This document shows positions 58,912 to 64,000 of a DNA stretch of 64,000 nt, piece after piece. This stretch comes from Castanea sativa (lineage: Eukaryota > Streptophyta > Magnoliopsida > Fagales > Fagaceae). Where the stretch lies: the NCBI RefSeq assembly GCF_040712315.1, contig NC_134015.1:2392445-2456444 (forward strand), written 5' to 3'. The first letter of the stretch is position 1; every line of letters starts with the position of its first letter. The position numbers were made by a program, and so were the translations under genes. Under the pieces are notes generated by a model. That model made no database searches, had not been told where the DNA came from, and saw only the letters and a program-made list of their open reading frames with translations.

Positions 58912-59990
58912 CATTTGCTTGGAGGGGTGGAAAAGTAAGAGAATAGAATATGTAGAGATGATAGAAAAGTTTTTAGTTCTCTCATGGTGTTTGGTTTAGG
59001 AGTGGAAAAGTTGAGGGGGGAAAAATGTAATTTTATTTTAATTTACTTTCATGCCTCTACTAAAAAAGAGAGTTACAAATTACAAAAGAAAAGCTAGATG
59101 AACTTAAAAAACAAAAATGAAATAGATGAAACACAACCAAAAAATAATATATATATATATGTATATGTATGTATGTATGTGACGATTCCAAACTCTAATG
59201 GCTTTGTTAGTCATAATGGACGAGCCCAAGATACATTACGCATCTATGGCGAGCATTTATGCCAAAGAGTAACAAACCTAGCAACGGAAAAGAAGATGTT
59301 ACACAAATCGAAGCATAAGTTTGTAATGTATTAACCGTTACAAATAATAATGAATGTAGAGATTCGTTGCTCATTAAAGACAAGATGGCTATAAAGCCAA
59401 AGGGGAAGAGAACCAAAAGATACACAATTCTAATCCCAAAAATACTCCAAAAAAAAAAATACTTCATCGTTGGAGGGTTTTTGGCAAACACCACACCATG
59501 GAATCCATATTTCTCTATTTTATATCTTATTGTAGGTTTGCCTTAGACGTATCCATCCACTTTGTCCATCTACATAGACGAGAACTCAACTGACAATTTT
59601 TTGCATCATCAATATATATAAGCAAATCGAATGAAAAGTTTAGAAAATCACAAAAGGCTAAAGAAGGAAATTTTTAAAAAAGGAAACAGTTGAGTAACAG
59701 AAAATGACAAAACCGAAAAAAAAAAGTGCCAAGAAGAAACCAAGAAAACCCAACATGTTGCAGCACATGGGTGCTTTAGTTCAAACATTTTTCTCTGATT
59801 TTCTTCATAATATGGGAAGAAAACATTTTGATGAGCCCAAGGGGAAAATAGTATGGTCCCACTAGTTTTCCTACCTTAAATCTCTCCAACCAAACATCCA
59901 AAAAATCCATTTTCTCTCCACATTTCTCTCATTTCCTTTCCATTATCCCTAAAATCCTTCCAGCCAAACGGACCCTAAGGCCACGTATGA
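58912..59990. mobile_element. Terminal-inverted-repeat element, copy in block C
   Basis: The left end, AAGGTTCCATTTGCTTGGAGG, and right end, TTCCAGCCAAACGGACCCTAA, are imperfect reverse complements. The same element without the internal LTR-like insertion lies at 39,580-40,205. The ends share the CCGTTTGG core with the element at 52,677. Confidence 0.55.
59180..59608. mobile_element. LTR-like insertion (TG...CATCA)
   Basis: This segment is absent from the matching place in block B, where TA-rich sequence runs straight into AAGCAAACCGAATG. It starts TGACGATTCC and ends TTTTTTGCATCA, an ending shared with the LTR-like element at 60,397. Start and flanking duplication are uncertain because the left side is a TATG/TGTA microsatellite. 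Confidence 0.45.
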
Positions 59991-60396
59991 TGCGGCTCAA
60001 TATAAATTCAACCTAATTGAAATTCTAAAATGTTTTTTTAAAATTTATTTGAAGTTTGCTAAGACACCATGAATGATCAATTTTCCATAACAATTCAAGA
60101 CTTCAATTTTTTGAAACAAGTCTCCCACATTATATACAGCCATAAACTAAACAATCTCTCTCTTAACACGAAAATTAACATTGGAAATTAGATTCTAACT
60201 CTTCTCACGTTACCCAAGGTAAATTATAAGTATTTTCTAAAATAATAAATAAATTTTAATTTATTTGGATGGTGAATGGCATTTTTTAAATATCAAATAA
60301 TTTTTTTTAATGACCACGTTAGCGTCTAACATGCTAACTATGGATCCTATGTGCCACATAAGCACTTTTATTTAGTAAGATGACGGTTTTAAAAAT

Positions 60397-61071
60397 TGAT
60401 GGGTATGATAAAATACGAACTCCAATATTGTTCATGGAGGTCGTCCAGGACAAGACTAGGAAAGTAAAGGTTGTAAGAACCTCGTCCATAAGAAGCTCGT
60501 CCAAGCATGTCCATGCAAGAAGATGCTTGGACAAGCTTCGCATGGTCAAGTTTCACGAAACCGCACCGTGTCGTCCAAGGGAGCCATCAACCTCGTCCGT
60601 AAGAAGGTCGTCCATAGAGGAACGACCTCCCTTGGAAGCAAGGTACGCTCGACTGGAGGACCCCTAGACAAGGTCTTGGCACTTAGGAAAATTCCTAAGT
60701 GTGTACAACAACTCCTTATCACACACATAACTTCCAGTGATCTTTATGAGGGAAAATGTAACTCTTAAACAGTTATGGAAGTTATTCCTGAACCCTCACA
60801 CCTCCTCAAATCTAGGGGAGGTTACAAGTTTAGTAAATGTTTCTAGGACACTATGTAAATGCTCATTCAGACCAGACAAAGGTACGTTTTTACATTTCCT
60901 GAAAAGTTGGAACTTCAAAATTATTAAGAGAAAACTAACTTTGCCATCGAAGGGTTCTTGGCCGACGACCCCGATCACTTTTGATCATTTTTCTTTCTTT
61001 TTCAGGCCATCAAGAAAGCTAGTAGTTCTTTCTAATCCAAAGCATCCAACCTACTGATTTTTTTCGCATCA
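60397..61071 (+). mobile_element. Solo-LTR-like element (TGATG...CATCA) with CGTCCA words
   Basis: The 675-bp insertion begins TGATGGGTATGATAAAATACG and ends TTTTTTTCGCATCA, with 5-bp inverted ends. The interior is rich in CTCGTCCA and GTCGTCCA words. The matching block-B site near 40,583 is uninterrupted (GATTTTAAAAAATTAGGGG). Around the insertion this text appears on both sides in diverged form (GGTTTTAAAAAT left, GATTTTCAAAAATT right). No clean 5-bp target duplication is readable. Only short chance frames occur. Confidence 0.6.
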
Positions 61072-61127
61072 TAAAAAATGATTTTCAAAAATTAGGGGCC
61101 GAATAGGAAGCCTAAAAAATTGAAGGC

Positions 61128-62797
61128 GAAAATATGATTTTGGTCCTTACATTTTAGAGTCACGGTCAATTTGGTCCATATATTTTGATAATAATCAATT
61201 TCGTTCCTGTTATTTTTAACTTACAATCAATTTGGTCTCTGCCATTAATTTACTAACGAAAAATACTTACATATTAAACAGAGAGCATTGTTGGCATACT
61301 TCATGCCTACATGGCTTATAAAATAATATTAAACAAATCTAATCAACATAAAAAATTTCTACATTAGCATTTATGTGAAATTATAAACCCAAGTGAGTTG
61401 GCTGAGTGGTTGGGCACTCGATCTCAAAGTGCTTGTCCCAAGTTCAACTGGGTGTGCTCCCCAGTTAGAGTCTGAATACCTACACTTTGAAAAAAAAAAA
61501 AACCCCTAAGCCAACTATTTACCCTACTAAGGCCCACTCGCCAAAAAAAAAAAAAAGAGAAGAAGAAATTATAAAGGCAAAAATAATGAGAATCATACTT
61601 TCTTTTCTTTTCCTTCCTTGGCAACCAAACACAATCTAAACATTTAAAAAAAAAAAAAATCAATACAACCATTGTTCGGTGGGTTCTTTTTTTTCAATTG
61701 AAATTGCTGGGTTTGATTTTTATTCAAACCCAAAGTCCTCTCTCTCTCTCTTGGAAATACAGAAAGTCAAACTGAAAGGAGTAAAACCCAGAAACAGCTC
61801 CCTAAAGCTAAATTATAATGACCACAAATCAAGTAAATATCCAGATTTTATCCAAAAAAAAAAAGTAAATATCCAGATTAGAAATGGCCAAAAAAAAAAA
61901 ATTTAACAGCTACTCCCATCGTTACCAGCGATTTGGGTTAGTTGGGACCAATCTTTAAAAAAAAAAAAAATATATATATATATATATATATTTCATTTTC
62001 TCACGATTTCTCGGAAACCAAACGGTGGGGAGAGTTTGAACCACTTGTTCCACTCTCTCTACCTTGCCACCGACGAGGACCAAGCCTCTGTCGCGCCGAT
62101 CAGTCGTCGCACCATTGGGTTGGAGTCCATTGCCACTGCTACTGTTAGGATCGGTGAAGGCAGATGTGATTGGGTTTCTTTGAACGATGAGTTGTAGCTG
62201 CTACTGGTGATGAGTTTCATTTTGGGTTGGAGATGGGTTGTGGCTACTATTAGTGAGGGGTTTTGTTTTGAATTTCAATTCACAGATCTGGACTAGATTT
62301 TCTGGGTTGTTTGTGGAGTTTTCAAGGAGTATGTTGTGTTTGGTTACCCCAAAAGTGGAAGAAAGAAATGGAAAAAAATGAATTATAGATTTTTTTTGAG
62401 GATAAACGTCAGAAAAAGGACTTAAATATTGATTGCCAAGAAAGTGATTTAAAAAAAAAAAATAAAATAATGAACACGGGAGAATTAAGTCAATTAAATT
62501 TACTCTCAAGATTTTTTATTAAAAATATTGAGGAATTAATTCTGTTTCTGTTTTTTTTTTTTTTAAGCTGATGTAACAATTTTTTATGTTAATTACAAAA
62601 TTTTATTATTATTTTGTAAGTTTGCCAATTGTGCATAACGTTTATCATGTAGATATTTTTTTTTGTTAAGAGTTAACAGTAAAGACTTAATTGATTATAA
62701 GTTAAAAATAATAAAGATCAAATTGACTACTATAAAAATATAAAAATCAAATTAAACGTAGTTCTAAAATGTAAGAACGAAAATGGTATTTTAGTCA
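61128..62797. mobile_element. Mutator-like element with long terminal inverted repeats
   Basis: Roughly 160 bp at the left end (GGTCCTTACATTTTAGAGTC, then TTTTTAACTTACAATCAATT) return as the reverse complement at the right end (AATTGATTATAAGTTAAAAA, then AAAATGTAAGAACG). The element is flanked by an 11-bp direct repeat with one mismatch: AAATTGAAGGC at 61,117-61,127 and AAATTGAAAGC at 62,798-62,808. Block B has a single AAATTGAAAGC at the same place, an empty site. Long TIRs with a 9-11 bp duplication point to a Mutator-like element. No transposase is seen. The interior contains a SINE and a more GC-rich segment (about 62,020-62,340) that may be captured host sequence, as in Pack-MULEs. Confidence 0.8.
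61388..61564 (+). mobile_element. tRNA-derived SINE inside the Mutator-like element
   Basis: The 177-bp insertion has a perfect A box, TGGCTGAGTGG at 61,399-61,409, and a B-box-like AGTTCAACTGG at 61,441-61,451, spaced as in tRNA-derived pol III promoters. It has an internal poly-A run and ends in an A-rich tail. An exact 11-bp duplication, GAAATTATAAA, flanks it at 61,377-61,387 and 61,565-61,575. Confidence 0.85.
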
Positions 62798-62808
62798 AAA
62801 TTGAAAGC

Positions 62809-63205
62809 CATAGTAAAAATTGACCAGAAATACATAGAACCAAAAAGATATTTTGTTCAAATGTTCTTATAACTCTTTCATCGTGGTCGACACGACACTC
62901 TGACTATAGTACTACAACTTTAAAAAGTTGATTACTTTGTAAATAAGCGGGGAAATGCACTTCGCTTTGTGCTTGTGGGTAGGTCAAAGAGAACATAATA
63001 GATCAGTGTGAACAGATAACGTAGGGCCTGGACTTTATTGATGAGATTCAAGAGAATATAATAGATCAGTGGATTAGAGCGGGCCCTGCTTTTGAATTTG
63101 CTATATGGTTTCTCCTGAATATCATCAATCAGTTCATTTATCTACCTACTCTTTCACTGACTCTTATTCTCTTGTGATATACAGCAAATTTCCCATTTCC
63201 AAACT
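62809..63205 (+). promoter_or_regulatory. B-type NLR flank in front of the truncated stub
   Basis: The text matches 40,625-41,112 upstream of NLR B, including TTTCATCGTGGTCGACAC and AATAAGCGGGGAAAT. It runs into the shared CT-rich leader just before the ATG at 63,206. Confidence 0.6.
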
Positions 63206-63279
63206 ATGGCTCGTGCTTTACTTTCTGCTATTGTGGAGCAGCTTGGTCCTTTCATTTCTTCAGAGTTCACCTTGACTGC
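63206..63279 (+). pseudogene. NLR 5' stub C1, truncated after about 25 codons
   Basis: The start MARALLSAIVEQLGPFISSE is that of the other NLR copies. After TTGACTGC the sequence changes abruptly to unrelated text (CATATAAATGGAGAG). Only the first part of the coiled-coil domain remains, so no product is expected. The Pro at residue 15 (Ser in copies A and B) is shared with C2. Confidence 0.9.
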
Positions 63280-63476
63280 TCATATAAATGGAGAGAAAAG
63301 AATGTGACAAGGATCGCTCAAAAAAAAAAAAAAAGATCGCTGATGGGTCAATTTACTGTAGCCGTAAATTATATCAAGGGCTGAGATTAGAGCAATTGCA
63401 CGCTGTGGAACTTCTCTTCAGCTACTCCCAGGACCGAATAGCCTCTTTCGTTTTCCTTCAGCTTTTCTTTTACTTC
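63280..63476. other. Unique spacer at the NLR recombination junction
   Basis: This stretch has no counterpart in blocks A or B. It contains ATCGCTCAAAA, a poly-A run and AAGATCGCTGATGG, then CAGCTTTTCTTTTACTTCAGC, after which the A-type flank begins. It marks the joint between the B-type stub and the A-type gene. Confidence 0.6.
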
Positions 63477-63717
63477 AGCGTGTGAGCCACGCTTATTAAA
63501 GTCATTATTTCTCAATAAATGAGCTAAAGACTTTGTGCGGTGCGCTGGATATAATAGATGACTAGTGTGGACTAATAATGTCAAACCAGGACTTAATTGA
63601 TAACAGGATTTGGTTTCTCCTGAATATCATCAACCGGTTCATTTATCATCTAGCTACTCTTTCACAGACTCTTCTTTCTCTTCTTGTGATATCCAGCAAA
63701 TTTCCCATTTCCATTCT
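63477..63717 (+). promoter_or_regulatory. A-type 5' flank of the edge NLR
   Basis: Nearly the same as 438-679: GTGAGCCACGCTTATTA, GACTAGTGTGGACTAATAAT and the CT-rich leader are all kept. Small differences include AAAACCAGGGC becoming CAAACCAGGAC. Confidence 0.65.
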
Positions 63718-64000
63718 ATGGCTCGTGCTCTACTTTCTGCTATTGTGGAGCAGCTTGGTCCTTTCATTTCTTCAGAGTTCATCTTGACTGCAACTGTTAA
63801 ACAAGAAGTCCAAAAGCTTGAGACCAAATTCCGTACCATCCAGGCAGTGCTCAATGATGCTGAGAAGAGGCAGCTGAAGGAGGAAGCTGTGAAGCTTTGG
63901 TTAGATAAGCTCAAAGGCATATCCTACGAGATGGACGACGTGTTGGATGAGTGGAACACTGCCATGATCAAAGAAGAGATTGAGAAACAACAAAAAGAAG
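63718..64000 (+). CDS. CC-NB-LRR resistance gene C2, cut by the window edge
   Basis: The frame is open from the ATG to the last base, about 94 codons. It matches the coiled-coil domain of NLR A, including VLNDAEKRQLKEEAVKLW and YEMDDVLDEW, with a few changes (Pro15, Ile22, Gly-Ile before SYEMDD). The P-loop and later domains lie beyond the window. Whether it is intact cannot be judged. Its A-type flank suggests regulation like the NLR at 680. Confidence 0.85.
   Translation, partial: MARALLSAIVEQLGPFISSEFILTATVKQEVQKLETKFRTIQAVLNDAEKRQLKEEAVKLWLDKLKGISYEMDDVLDEWNTAMIKEEIEKQQKE

Larger units (their letters stand above)
58739..60396 (+). other. B-type flank of the third NLR block, with insertions
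   Basis: The sequence matches 39,425-40,600 upstream of NLR B in the same order. It contains a terminal-repeat element and an LTR-like insertion, described separately. The match resumes after the mobile elements at 62,809. Confidence 0.6.

Noticed and set aside
60380..61057. Charged plus-strand frames inside the 60,397 element
   Set aside because: They come from repeated CTCGTCCA words in an LTR-like sequence and show no gag, protease or polymerase motifs.
61388..61460. Possible tRNA gene
   Set aside because: The A box is perfect but no cloverleaf can be formed, and the sequence continues into an A-rich tail with a target duplication, so it is a SINE.

Overview
The window looks like nuclear DNA from a eudicot plant, probably a woody species. 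It is AT-rich, has intron-split genes with GT-AG junctions, and contains coiled-coil NLR resistance genes, GH28 polygalacturonase relics, an ABCG transporter relic, a U11/U12 minor-spliceosome 20K gene and many plant mobile elements (Helitrons, solo LTRs, SINEs, a Mutator-like element). The order (perhaps Fagales) is only an impression from the repeat families.

Layout. About 440-11,180 is block A: an intact CC-NB-LRR gene (680-3508), a long conserved 3' region, exon-like pieces of an unrecognised gene (5928-7992) and a decayed polygalacturonase (8884-10528). About 11,200-18,600 is gene-poor and holds repeat-derived stretches. A five-exon gene for a ZMAT5/U11-U12 20K-like zinc-finger protein lies at 18,669-21,196; its large second intron carries a minisatellite and a SINE. 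A solo-LTR-like element follows, then a decayed full-size ABCG transporter on the minus strand (22,300-29,040) whose exons encode a PDZ-like domain between the first nucleotide-binding domain and the first membrane domain. After a gene-free stretch comes a 6-kb composite Helitron (32,851-38,839).

About 41,000-51,055 is block B, a tandem copy of block A. Its NLR has a 1-base frameshift, the unrecognised gene is missing, and it holds two polygalacturonase relics, one split by an LTR. Then come a terminal-repeat element, a roughly 530-bp tandem satellite array interrupted by a second Helitron, and the upstream flank of a third NLR block. That flank was enlarged by two LTR-like insertions and a Mutator-like element containing a SINE. 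The window ends in a rearranged NLR start: a 74-bp stub behind a B-type flank, then an open NLR behind an A-type flank that runs off the edge.

Functionally this is a tandemly amplified resistance-gene cluster in which NLR and polygalacturonase-like sequences were copied together. Only three coding units look potentially functional: the NLR at 680, the 20K zinc-finger gene at 18,669 and the edge NLR at 63,718. Identity statements come from reading by eye; no alignment or database search was run.
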